From NCBI RefSeq assembly GCF_019703515.2, contig NC_059358.1:47713094-47777093 (forward strand): a stretch of 64,000 nucleotides of DNA, in the 5' to 3' direction. The position numbers were made by a program, and so were the translations under genes. Of this stretch, positions 44,507 to 54,068 are shown in pieces. Positions within the stretch are counted from its first letter, which is position 1, and every line of letters starts with the position of its first letter. The notes under the pieces are model-generated. The model was given only the letters and a program-made list of their open reading frames with translations, was not told the DNA's origin and did no database searches. The DNA comes from Myxocyprinus asiaticus. Lineage: Eukaryota > Chordata > Actinopteri > Cypriniformes > Catostomidae.

Positions 44507-45710
44507 TTATCCGCTTAGGTTGCGTGCCACTACCTGGGACGAAACCGGTTCCACCCGGAGGTTGTAGAACCTTGCAAAGGTGTTGGGTGTTGCCCAGCCC
44601 GCTGCTCTACAAATGTCTGTTAGAGAGGCACCTCTGGCCAGGGCCCAAGAAGCCGCTACACCACAGGTAGAATGGGCTCGTAGCCCTACTGGGGGCGGCA
44701 TGTCTTGGGCGAGATGGAAGCCAGTGGGCGATCCTCTGCTTGGAGACAGCGCTTCCTTTCCACTGTGCACCAAAGCAGACAAAGAGCTGCACAGAGAGTC
44801 TAAAGCTCTGCGTGCGATCCAAATAGATGCGCAAAGCGCACACCAGACACAGCAACGCGAGGGCTGGGTCTGCCTCCTCCTGGGGCAGCACTTGCAGGTT
44901 CACCACCTGGTCCCTAAAAGGAGTGGTGGGAACCTTGGGCACATAGCCCAGTCGGGGTCTCAGGATCACGTGAGAATAGCCCGGACCGAACTCCAGGCAC
45001 ATTTCGCTGACAGAGAACGCTTGCAGGTCACCTACCCTCTTGATGGAAGTGAGCGCAGTCAGGAGGGCAGTCTTCAGGGAGAGTGCCTTAAGCTCGACTG
45101 ACTGCAAAGGCTCAAAGGGGGCTCTCTGTAGGCCCTGAAGAACTACGGAGAGATCCCATGAGGGAACGAGGGGCGGTCTGGAGGGATTCAGCCTCCTGGC
45201 GCCTCTTAGGAACCTGATGATCAGGTCGTGCTTCCCTAAGGACTTACTGTCAACTGCGTCGTGGTGTGCTGCTATGGCGGCAACGTACACCTTCAAGGTG
45301 GAAGGGGACAGCCTCCCTTTCAACCTCTCCTGCAGGAAAGAAAGCACTGATCCGACTGTGCATCTCTGGGGGTCTTCGTGTCGAGAAGAACACCACTTAG
45401 CGAACAGACGCCACTTCAAGGCATACAGGCGCCTCGTAGAGGGGGCCCTAGCCTGAGTGATCGTGTCTACCACTGCGGGTGGTAGGCCACCTAGGTCTTC
45501 CGCGTCCCGTCCAGGGACCAGACATGGAGATTCCAGAGGTCTGGGCGCGGGTGCCAGAGGGTGCCCCGTCCCTGAGAAAGAAGGTCCTTCCTCAGGGGAA
45601 TTTGCCAGGGGGGAGCTGTTGCGAGGAGCGTGAGGTCCGAGAACCATGTCTGGGTGGGCCAGTAGGGTGCTACCAGGACGACCTGCTCCTCGTCCTCCCT
45701 GACCTTGCAC
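44507..45710 (-). pseudogene. DIRS copy 1 tyrosine recombinase, inactivated
   Basis: Two minus-strand frames. From 45710 downward: a linker, an N-terminal SAM-like domain (STRRLYALKWRLFAKWC, LSPSTLKVYVAAIAAHH) and the start of the catalytic domain with SIKRVGDLQAF, which holds the first catalytic arginine. The frame is lost near 44720, where copy 2 has about 20 more bases. The remaining part (44782-44507) has GLRAHST, then C instead of the arginine expected in the HxxR box (codon at 44663-44665; copy 2 has R), and FARFYNL with the putative nucleophilic tyrosine. In an intact element this enzyme would integrate a circular DNA copy. Frameshift plus Arg-to-Cys make it dead. The 5' part overlaps the methyltransferase-like frame, as in other DIRS elements. 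Confidence 0.88.
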
Positions 45711-45850
45711 AGAGTCTGTGCAAGTAGGCTCACTGGGGAAACGTGTATTTGCGAATGCCAGGTGGCCAGCTGTGTGCCAGCACGTCTATGCCGAGGGGAG
45801 TGGGAGGATTCTTGGGAGGCGAACAGGTCCACCTGTGCCTGAACGAATCA
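45491..45850 (-). pseudogene. DIRS copy 1 methyltransferase-like region
   Basis: Lies in the same frame as the RT/RNase H frame, after a TGA at 45848-45850, and ends at TAG 45491-45493. It reads QVDLFASQESSH...SLLAQTLCKVREDEEQVVLVAPYWPTQTWFSDL...GTLWHPRPDLWNLHVWSL. The DLFAS and LVAPYWPTQ motifs occupy the place where DIRS Pol proteins carry an adenine-methyltransferase-like domain. Assignment is from position and remembered motifs; catalytic function is not shown. It overlaps the recombinase frame (45710 onward). Confidence 0.6.
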
Positions 45851-47929
45851 ACCCCAAATCAGCTGGACCACCTGGGGGTGGAGTCTCCACTCTCCCCTGT
45901 GGGAAACCTGCCGTGACAGTGCGTCCGCTGTAGCGTTAAGGTTGCCCGCGATATGAGTGTCTCGCAACAACTTGAGGTGCTGCTGACTCCGGAGGAGGAG
46001 ACGGCGGGCGAGTTGTGACATACAGCGAGAGCGCAGACCACCTTGGCGGTTGACATATGCTACCGCTGCCGTGCTGTCTGTCCGAACTAGCACGTGCTTG
46101 CCCTGGATCAATGGCCGGAACCTCCGCAGGGCGAGCAGAATTGCCAGTAACTCGAGGCAGTTGATGTGCCAACGCAGCCGCGGACCCGTCCAGAGGCTGG
46201 TGGCTAAGTGCCCATTGCAAACAGCGCCCCAGCCCATTTTGGAAGTGTCTGTCGTGACCATGATGCGCCTGGAGACCAGTTCTAGGGGAACACCTGCTCG
46301 TAGAAACAAGAGGTCGGTCCAAGGGCTGAAAAGACAGTGACAGACCGACGTAATGGCCACGCGGTGTGTCCCGTGGCGCCATGCCCATCTCGGGACTCGA
46401 GTCTGGAGCCAGTGCTGAAGCGGCCTCATATGCATCAACCCGAGCGGGGTGGCCACCGCCGAGGATGCCATATGCCCCAGGAGCCTCTGAAAAAGTTTCA
46501 GTGGAACCGCTGTTTTCTGTTTGAACGCCTTCAAACAGGTCAACACCGACTGGGCGCGCTCGTTCGTAAGGCGCGCCGTCAGAGAGACTGAGTCCAACTC
46601 CAAACCGAGAAAAGAGATGCTCTGAACCGGGAGGAGCTTGCTCTTTTCCCAGTTGACCCGAAGCCCTAGTCGGCTGAGGTGCGAGAGCACCAGGTCCCTG
46701 TGTGTGCATAACACGTCTCGAGAGTGAGCTAAGATTAGCCAGTCGTCGAGATAGTTGAGAATGTGAATGCCCACCTCCTTTAACGGGGCAAGGGCAGCCT
46801 CTGCGATCTTCGTAAAGACGCGAGGAGACAGGGACAGACCGAAAGGGAGGACTTTGTACTGATACGCCTGACCCTCGAACGAGAACCGCAGGAAGGGTCT
46901 GTGTTGAGGAAGGATCGAGACGTGAAAGTACGCGTCCTTCAGGTCTACCGCCGCGAACCAATCTTGATGCCGGACGCTCGCTAAAATGCGTCTTTGCGTC
47001 AGCATCTTGAACGGGAGTCTGTGTAAAGCCCGGTTCAGTACTCGCAGGTCCAAGATTGGCCACAACTCACCGCCTTTCTTTGGTACGATGAAGTAGGGGC
47101 TGTAAAACCCTTTCTTCATCTCGGCTGGAGGGACAGGTTCTATCACGCCCATCTGTAGGAGGGTAGCGATTTCCGCATGCAGGGTAATAGCGTTTTCGCC
47201 CTTGACGAAGGTGAACTGAATACCACTGAACCTGGGCGGGCGCCTGGCGAACTGAATCGCGTAGCCGAGTCGGACGGTCCGGATCAACCACCGCGATGGA
47301 TTGGGAAGCGCAAGCCATGCGTCCAAATTCCGTGCGAGGGGGACCAAGGGGACAACGTCGTCGGACGAACCGGCAGGTGGGGCCTCGCAGCGGGGCGGAG
47401 CGCGAGGTGCCACAGCACGTCGCGGCCGTGCAGAGTCTAGGGACATCGAAGCACTTACCTGGCTCCTTGTGACCACTCCCGGAACAGCCTGGGACGGGGG
47501 AGGAAGAGGCCTGTCCTCGCGACCCGTGGAGGCTGTCACATCGGGGGTGGATTTGTGCCACAGCTGGGCGCTCAGGGGCGGAAAGGGCACCGCTGGAGCG
47601 CCAATCTTGCAAGATAAAGCCCGTGGACGGTAGTCGTGGTGACGACCGTACACACCGGGTATGTGACCCAGGGAGGAAGGAAGCCGCTCTTTTGTTGAAC
47701 TGTTGGGTACCGCAGCCACTTGGGCGTGCGGCGAAATCAAACAAAAAGGCAACAAAAGATTTTCCACCCGGCCCTCCACCGGGGGATGGAGTGGTCTTTC
47801 TACCAGCTCCAGGTGAGTGGGTTCCCTCGTCCCTGGGTTGCCCGTCTCAGAGGCACTTCGAAGACCTCCGTGGGTTCTTCGGTGCCGGCTGTGAGATGGG
47901 TGGCGTCGGCTTCCTGCGGTGGGCTCCAC
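45848..47929 (-). pseudogene. DIRS copy 1 reverse transcriptase / RNase H
   Basis: Open for 693 codons on the minus strand; the first codon is GTG, so the real start is unknown. RT: PAEMKKGFYSPYFIVPKKGG, ILDLRVLNRALHRLPFKM, then FAAVDLKDAYFHV (D329 and D332 in this numbering), LPFGLSLSPRVFTKI, and NYLDDWLILAHS with the catalytic YLDD at 393-396 (46742-46753), followed by the thumb LGLRVNWEKSKLLPVQSISFLG. RNase H in about the last 130 residues: VTTDTSKMGWGAV, INCLELLAILLALRRF, VLVRTDSTAAVAYVN and NATADALSRQ. All RT catalytic aspartates are present. It ends at TGA 45848-45850, which copy 2 shares. This is the best-preserved part of the copy. Confidence 0.92.
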
Positions 47930-49302
47930 GCCGGGGCCGGGCCGGAGGGGCGGGCTGCGGCGGAGCCGGTGCAGTCACCGCAGGGGGACGCCCTTGGCGA
48001 TGAGCAGACGGGGTGCAGGGTCTTGAGCCGCGCCAGGGCAAGATGTGCCGGATTGCCTCTGTCTGCTGCTTTACCGTCGAGAACTGCTGGGCAAAGTCCT
48101 CAACGGTGTCGCCGAATAGGCCCGCCTGGGAAATGGGGGCAGCAAGGAACTGTGTCTTGTCGGCTTCGCCCATCTCGACCAGGTTGGGCCACAGGTGGCG
48201 CTCCTGGACCACTAGTGTGGCCATCTTCCGCCCGAGAGACCGTGCTGTAACCTTCGTCACCCGGAGGGTGAGGTCGGTCATCGAGCGCAGTTCCTGCATC
48301 AAATCTGGGGCGGAACTACCCTCGTGCAGTTCTTTCAGTGCCTTGGCTTGGTGGACCTGCAGGAGAGCCATGGCGTGCAGGGCAGAGGCGGCTTGTCCAG
48401 CAGCGCTGTAGGCCTTGGCCGTCAGGGACGACGTGAGCCTACAGGGCTTGGAGGGGAGCTTGGGGCGTCCACGCCAGGTGGCGGCGCTCTGCGGGCATAA
48501 GTGCACCGCGAGCGCCTTATCCACCGGGGGAATCGCCGTATAGCCCCTGGCCGCCCCGCCATCGAGGGTAGTGAGAGCGGGGGAACTGCGGAGTCAGGGT
48601 CGGGCAGTAAAAGGTGCCTCCCACGACTTCGTCAGCTCCTCATGCACCTCCGGGAAGAATGGCACTGGAGCGGGGTGCGGCTGGTCTGAGCGGCGCCGCG
48701 AGCCCAGAAACCAATCATCAAGCCGTGAGGGTTCAGGGGAGAGTGGAGGGTTCCACTCTAGCCCAATGCTCGCGGCCGCCCGGGAAAACATGCCCGTCAT
48801 TTCGGCATCGGCCTGTAACTGGGCGACCATCCCCGAAGGGGGAAGCCCAGCTGGGGCTTCTGTGTCCGACTGGACAAGCCCGCTCTCTGATGCTGCGCTT
48901 GAGAGCTCATCATCTTCACGGGCCTCGAACAAGAAGCCAGACTCGCTGTGCGACCAGCCGGCGAACTCATCCGGAAGCTGGGGAATGGGAGGTCCGCGGG
49001 GGGATACCCGGCGGAGGTGATCCCATTGAGGTCCTCAAATCGCCCCCAGCGCCAGCGGCGCTGACCTCAAACCCGTAGGTAGGAGGACCAAGGCGGGGAG
49101 CCGCTGGGGTGGCTTGCTTCCTTACGAAAGCAAGCCGTGACCGCAACGTTGCCATGGTCATGTTCTCGCAGTGAGAACATGAACCATTCATAAACGCTGC
49201 CTCCATGTGGGTCACTCCCAGACACGAGAGACAGCGATCATGACCATCCGAAGTTGAGAGAAAACGACCGCAACCAGGAATAACACACGAACGGAAAGGC
49301 AT
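47847..49302 (-). pseudogene. DIRS copy 1 gag-like region, broken
   Basis: Starts at ATG 49300-49302 with MPFRSCVIPGCGRFLSTSDG, a cysteine/histidine arrangement (C-x4-C, DGHDRCLSCLG, CSHC) that looks like a small zinc finger. After a frameshift near 48950 come an acidic segment and a stop at 48594-48596. A third block (48524-47847) has ALHAMALLQVHQAKALKEL, LVEMGEADKTQFLAAPISQAG, LFGDTVEDFAQQFSTVKQQT and a proline/arginine-rich end (PPRPRRGAHRRKPTPP). It would be the nucleocapsid-like RNA-binding protein. About 480 residues if read through. The last 80 bases overlap the RT frame. Confidence 0.75.
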
Positions 49303-49324
49303 CTTTAGAAAGACGCGTCTTTAA

Positions 49325-49410
49325 AAAGACGTTCCGTGTGTGCGCTCTTTTAGAGAAATATACTCTTTTAGAGGGGAAAAACGCTCTTTTAGAAAATATA
49401 CTCTCTAGTT
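49325..49410. repeat. short tandem repeat in DIRS copy 1 leader
   Basis: Four variants of CTCTTTTAGAGAAATATA/CTCTTTTAGAGGGGAAAAAC between the terminal repeat and gag; copy 2 has about two (56505-56545). Confidence 0.8.
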
Positions 49411-49559
49411 TTTCTGCCGAAGCGACCAGGGGCATTCTCTGCAGTGCACCAGTGCAGAGGAGGGAGAAGCTGCTGAAATGCGCCATCAGATCCAGCAGAG
49501 GTGAATGAACAATGCTATTCAGCTCAATGAGCATGACCGTTCGGCTCCGAAGAGAAAAT

Positions 49560-49722
49560 CTGAATGAGTGGTTGCATACCAGCTCCTTTTATACCCGTAT
49601 GTTCGGGGGAGTGGCATGCAAATACCACTCGCCAATTTTCATTGGTCTTTTATCAAAGACCCAAGAGTGACCCCTAGTGTCACTACATCGACACCAACGT
49701 CGAGTGAGTGACAGATAGGGAA
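49560..49722. repeat. DIRS copy 1, right terminal repeat (element 5' end, promoter side)
   Basis: Inverse of 43415-43577, plus an outer CGAGTGAGTGACAGATAGGG extension. On the minus strand the TATA-like GGTATAAAAGGAGCTGG points toward gag. Confidence 0.9.
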
Positions 49723-49800
49723 CACACACAAACACATGCACTGTGACTAATTGAGGGTGTCTTTAAATACAGTATAGATGAATGCAGAGATCAACAGCAG

Positions 49801-49833
49801 CTCTCTCTCTCTCTCTCTCTCTCTGTGTCTCTC

Positions 49834-49886
<53 letters not shown>

Positions 49887-49893
49887 TCCTGTT
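49801..49893. repeat. (CT)n microsatellite
   Basis: CT run with two short interruptions, directly outside the DIRS element. Confidence 0.95.
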
Positions 49894-50353
49894 CTCTCTC
49901 TAGATTTATTTCTGCTGCTTCACTCGCTCATACTGCTGCCATAGTACTGATGTATATGTGAGACTAGATTGCATGTTACAATGTTTATTATGTTGCAGAA
50001 TGTATTTAACTGTAATCCAAAACTCCATCCAAGTGTTGATCTCTGCAGGGAGTGTACTTAACTTCAGAGTCAATACCTTTAACCTGGAGCAGTAGTGGTT
50101 GAATGCAGCTGTGGAGGCATTGACACATACAGGAACTCAAACATGGCGGTTGTGGGATGTCAGGTGTTCCAGTGTAGTCTCTGTCTATGATGAAGCAAAG
50201 GAGAGAGAAAGCAACATTATTTTGCTCATCCTGTGGCTACTCACCAAACACCACCACACATGTGACTCTGGAGTGCTGCTTTCCCTGATGCTGGAACACA
50301 TGCTGTTGGAAAACTGTCTTGTTGTCCACAGTGGAAGGGTTGGGGGTATTAAA
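49894..50353. other. unassigned sequence
   Basis: About 450 bases; short open frames without motifs. Confidence 0.4.
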
Positions 50354-50690
50354 CGAATAGTTCATCCAAAAAATGAAAATTCTCTCATTATTTACTCACC
50401 CTCAGGCCATCACAGATGTGCATGACTTTCTTTTTTCTGGAAGTCCATACAATGTATGTGAATGGTAGCCAGAACACTGAAGCTCCAAAAAGCCTATACA
50501 GGCATCCTATAATAATCCATAAAACTCCAGTGGTTTAATCCATATCTGGATATGATAGGTGTGGGTGAGAAACAGATCAATATTTAAGTATTTTTTTAGT
50601 CTAAATCTCCACTTTCTTCTTCTTTTGCGACTCACATTCTTCGGGCATATCGTCACCTACTGGCAAGGGAGGACATTTTTTACTTGGCTT
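50354..50690. mobile_element. MITE family M, left part
   Basis: AATAGTTCATCCAAAAAATG, CTCTCATTATTTACTCACCC, CATCACAGATGTGCATGACT, in the order of the copy at 5186. Truncated on the right near 50690. Confidence 0.65.
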
Positions 50691-51774
50691 GACTAAGAGA
50701 AAACAGATCATGACCACAACATTAACAGATTAACAATCACAATACTCGATAAAGGCAAACATGAGGGCTATAAATACTCAGACTAGGGAGAACATCATAA
50801 CAAGACATCCAATGAAAATACAGAACTGATCACGAGTTGACAAGATTAATAAACTAGAACCAGTAACAAGACAAGACTAATGAAATACATTAAACAAGAT
50901 CACAAGGCACAACCGGGTTAATCTCTTGACATAGACTGGAACTAGGATGTAAACTTAAAAATAAAAGACATAATCCAAAACGTGAACATAAACACATACA
51001 CGTGACAACTCCCCTTTAAGACTTCAATACACTCACAGTGAAACTCTTCTTTATTCTTTGCTCAGAGCTAGAAAAGATGAAAGAGCTAAGCAAACGGAAT
51101 CTGTTTGTGAATATTCAAATACCAGCTACTCCGCTGGGGGAGGCGTTTAGATAAGCATTTAAATATAAGAACGCACACTGTCCTGTTAACAGACTACATA
51201 TAAAACAATAACTAATGCAACATTAAAATGTTTTATGAATGACTACATACCTCTTTCTATGAGTAAAATCCACATGAGTAAAATGAATTTAATTTTTAAT
51301 TTTGTTAAAATGATCAATGTAAGATCATGACAACATGTTTTTTTAATTTTATTTATTTATTTATTTATTTTTATGAAAGATATTGATACTAGTGCAAAAT
51401 GGGTTTATAAAGGGATGCCAGACAAGTGTCAATGGGAAGAATACAGACAGAAAATGTCTCTATTCAAACGGCCATGCAGGTGTATTTAAGGAGAGGAGAC
51501 AGCGGCAGGCAGGGAGAGAGAGACACACGGAATTGTGTGTTCGGCGTGTCTACGGGGAATCAGCAGCAATTGGAGCTGTTTTATGTTATGTTTAAGAAAT
51601 AAATGTGTACGTGTTTGTCAAGCAAGTCCCAGCTTCCTCCTTTCCCATCCTTAAATCATTACGCCGTTTCCATTATCATTATTATGTTTAAATTTACAAT
51701 TGTATTTGTGGTCTAATTTGTAGGCCTAAAGGTATTTTTCCTCCCATTGTCGTAGAGTGATTTTTAAGTCAAGT
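50691..51774. other. unassigned sequence
   Basis: About 1.1 kb; a TTTA run near 51345-51371. Nothing coding recognised. Confidence 0.4.
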
Positions 51775-51897
51775 TTCATGTTTATTTTATTTATAAAGCA
51801 CATTTAAAACAACGGTCATTGACCAAAGTGCTGTACAGTAATATATATATAGAAATAAAAACACACACAAGGAATCAAACAAATTGAACATAAAAAC
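51775..51897 (-). mobile_element. 3' end of an L2-like LINE, separated by DIRS copy 2
   Basis: GTTTATTTTATTTATAAAGCACATTTAAAAC and TTGACCAAAGTGCTGTACAG are typical 3'-terminal text of fish LINEs in antisense. The rest of the same LINE continues at 56883, on the far side of the DIRS insertion. Confidence 0.7.
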
Positions 51898-52100
51898 GTC
51901 CTGTAACCTCCATTCCCTGATGGAGGGAATGAGATGTTGTGTCGATGTAGTGACACTAGGGGTCACTCTTGGGAGCCCGAAACACCTCTGGTCTTTGATA
52001 AAAGGTCAATGAAAATTGGCAAGTGGTATTTGAATGCCACTACTCCAGACATACAGGTATAAAAGGAGCTGGTATGCAACAACTCATTCAGGTTTTATGC
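51898..52100. repeat. DIRS copy 2, left terminal repeat
   Basis: GTAGTGACACTAGGGGTCAC...GGTATAAAAGGAGCTGG; the outermost ~11 bases differ from copy 1 (ATGGTTACTGG missing). Confidence 0.85.
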
Positions 52101-52724
52101 TGAGGAGCCCCTTTGGGGACAAGTCGACTACCCAAAAGATAGAGACAGGCTAACCCAGTCGTGGCCTCTTTTCCCCTTCTTTTTTTCCACTCCCTAAAAA
52201 ACCAGGGGGATTTTCCAACTGGGCCGCCAGGTCTAGTCGGGGGGTGTCCCTCCCAAGGGGAGGACACCACGGAGACCACACCTTGCTCAAAGAGAGGGGG
52301 GGATATTTAAGTGGAAAAATACGTCACATGGTCTTGCTGACCATGTGGAGAGTCTCATGGTTGATCCTACCCAACGGGGGAGGAGTTACTACAAACATGG
52401 AGACTGTGGCAGAGGGGGCTCTGCCCAAGGAAGATGCAGTTTGCCAACAGGGAAACGAATTAGCGGAAGATATACATCGCATGGGGTTACCTTACAAGGG
52501 ACCACCACATGCGGAGCACCTACCCCAGAACAGGGCTCATAGTTAGCACGTGTACTGGGCCGGCAGCGAGTCTCTCTGAAAACTCGACTCCCACAGGGCT
52601 TGGAGGAAGTCAACCAGGGAACATAGTTTGTGAACACTACTGGGAATTAATGGTGCACGTCTTCAGCTCAGAGGAGGTGAAAGGCACTATGTACAAGCAA
52701 TACACCTGGCCGGCTATCCCGGGC

Positions 52725-53924
52725 TTATCCGCTTGTATTGCGTGCCACTACCTGGGACGAAACTGGTTCCACCCGGAGGTTGTAGAACCTTGCAAAGGTG
52801 TTGGGTGTTGCCCAGCCTGCTGCTCTGCAAATGTCTGTTAGAGAGGCACCCCTGGCCAGGGCCCAGGAGGCCACTACACCCCTGGTAGAATGGGCTCGTA
52901 GCCCTACCATGGACGGCACGTCCTGGGCTTGATATGCCATAGCTATGGGGTCAGTGAGCCAGTGGGCGATCCTCTGCTTGAAGACAGCGCTTCCTTTCTG
53001 CTGTGCACCAAAGCAGACAAAGAGCTGCTCAGAGATCAAAAGAGAGACGCACCGTGCACCGTGTAAAGCGTGCACCTGACACAGCAACGACAGGGCTGGG
53101 TCTGCCTCCTCCTGGGGCAGCGCTCACAGGTTCACCACCTGGTCCCTAAAAGGGGTCATGGGAACCTTGGGCACATAGCCCGATCGGGGTCTCAAGATCA
53201 CGTGAGAGTAGCCCGGACTGAACTCCAGGCACGTTTCGCTGACAAAGAACGCTTGCAGGTCTCCTACCCTCTTGATGGAAGTGAGCGCAGTCAGGAGGGC
53301 AGTCTTCAAGGAGAGTACCTTAAGCTCAGCTGACTGCAAAGGCTCAAAGGGGGCTCTCAGTAGACCCTGAAGAACTACAGAGAGGTCCCATGAGGGAAAG
53401 AGGTGCAGTCTGGAGGGGTTCAGCCTCCTGGTGCCTCTCAGGAACCTGATGATCAGGTCATGGTTCCCTAAGGACTTACTGTCCACTGTGTCATGGTGTG
53501 CTGCTATAGCAGCAACGTACACCTTCAAGGTGGAAGGGGACAGCTGCCCTTCCAACCTCTCCTGCAGGAAGGAAAGCACCATCTCTGGAGAACACCACTT
53601 AGCAAACAGATGCCACTTAAAGGCATAGAGGCGCCTCGTAGAGGGGGCCCTAGCCTGAGTGATCATGTCTACCACCGCGGGTGGTAGACTGCTTAGGTCT
53701 TCCGCGTCCTGTCCAGGGGTCAGACATGGAGATTGCAGAGATCTGGTCACGGGTGCCAAAGGTTGCCCCGTCCCTGAGAAATTAGGTCCTTCCTCAGGGG
53801 AATTGCCTGTCACGAGGAGCGTGAGGTCCGAGAACCACATCTGGGTGGGCCAGTAGGGTGCTACCAGGATGACCTGCTCCTCGTCCTCCCTGACCTTGTA
53901 CAGAGTCTGTGCAAGTAGGCTCAC
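52725..53924 (-). pseudogene. DIRS copy 2 tyrosine recombinase, broken, fused to methyltransferase-like end
   Basis: The frame 53924-53124 begins in the methyltransferase-like segment (LVAPYWPTQMWFSDL) and, because of a deletion of about 30 bases relative to copy 1, passes directly into the recombinase (STRRLYAFKWHLFAKWC). About 11 codons after FAKWC are missing. SIKRVGDLQAF keeps the first catalytic arginine. TGA at 53124-53126 ends it after VVNL, where copy 1 reads on. The C-terminal part (53087-52725) has an intact GLRAHSTR box, a LTDICRAAGWAT helix and FARFYNL. So the catalytic residues are better kept than in copy 1, but the chain is cut. Confidence 0.85.
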
Positions 53925-54068
53925 TGGGGGAAACGCATATTTGCGTAGGCCAGGAGGCCAGCTGTGTGCCAGCGCGTCTATACCGAGGGGTGCCTCGGTC
54001 AGGGCGTACCAGAGAGGGCAGTGGGAGGATTCTTGGGAGGCGAACAGGTCTACCTGTGCCTGTCCGAA

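Larger units (their letters stand above)
43369..49722 (-). mobile_element. DIRS-type tyrosine-recombinase retrotransposon, copy 1
   Basis: 6.35 kb, transcribed on the minus strand: gag-like frames (49302-47847), RT/RNase H (47929-45848), methyltransferase-like region (45832-45491) and tyrosine recombinase (45710-44507). There is no integrase or LTR. The ends carry inverted repeats (left from about 43415 to 43577, right about 49560-49710) with different outer extensions. An internal segment at 43643-43751 is complementary to both outer ends. Inverted repeats, internal complementary region and tyrosine recombinase together define DIRS elements, which are thought to insert as circles without target duplication. 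Every frame has damage, so the copy is defective. Confidence 0.93.

Noticed and set aside
43631..45101. Long plus-strand frames across DIRS copy 1 (and similar ones at 47177-49078)
   Set aside because: They are antisense to the recombinase, RT and gag regions, whose minus-strand motifs are clear.
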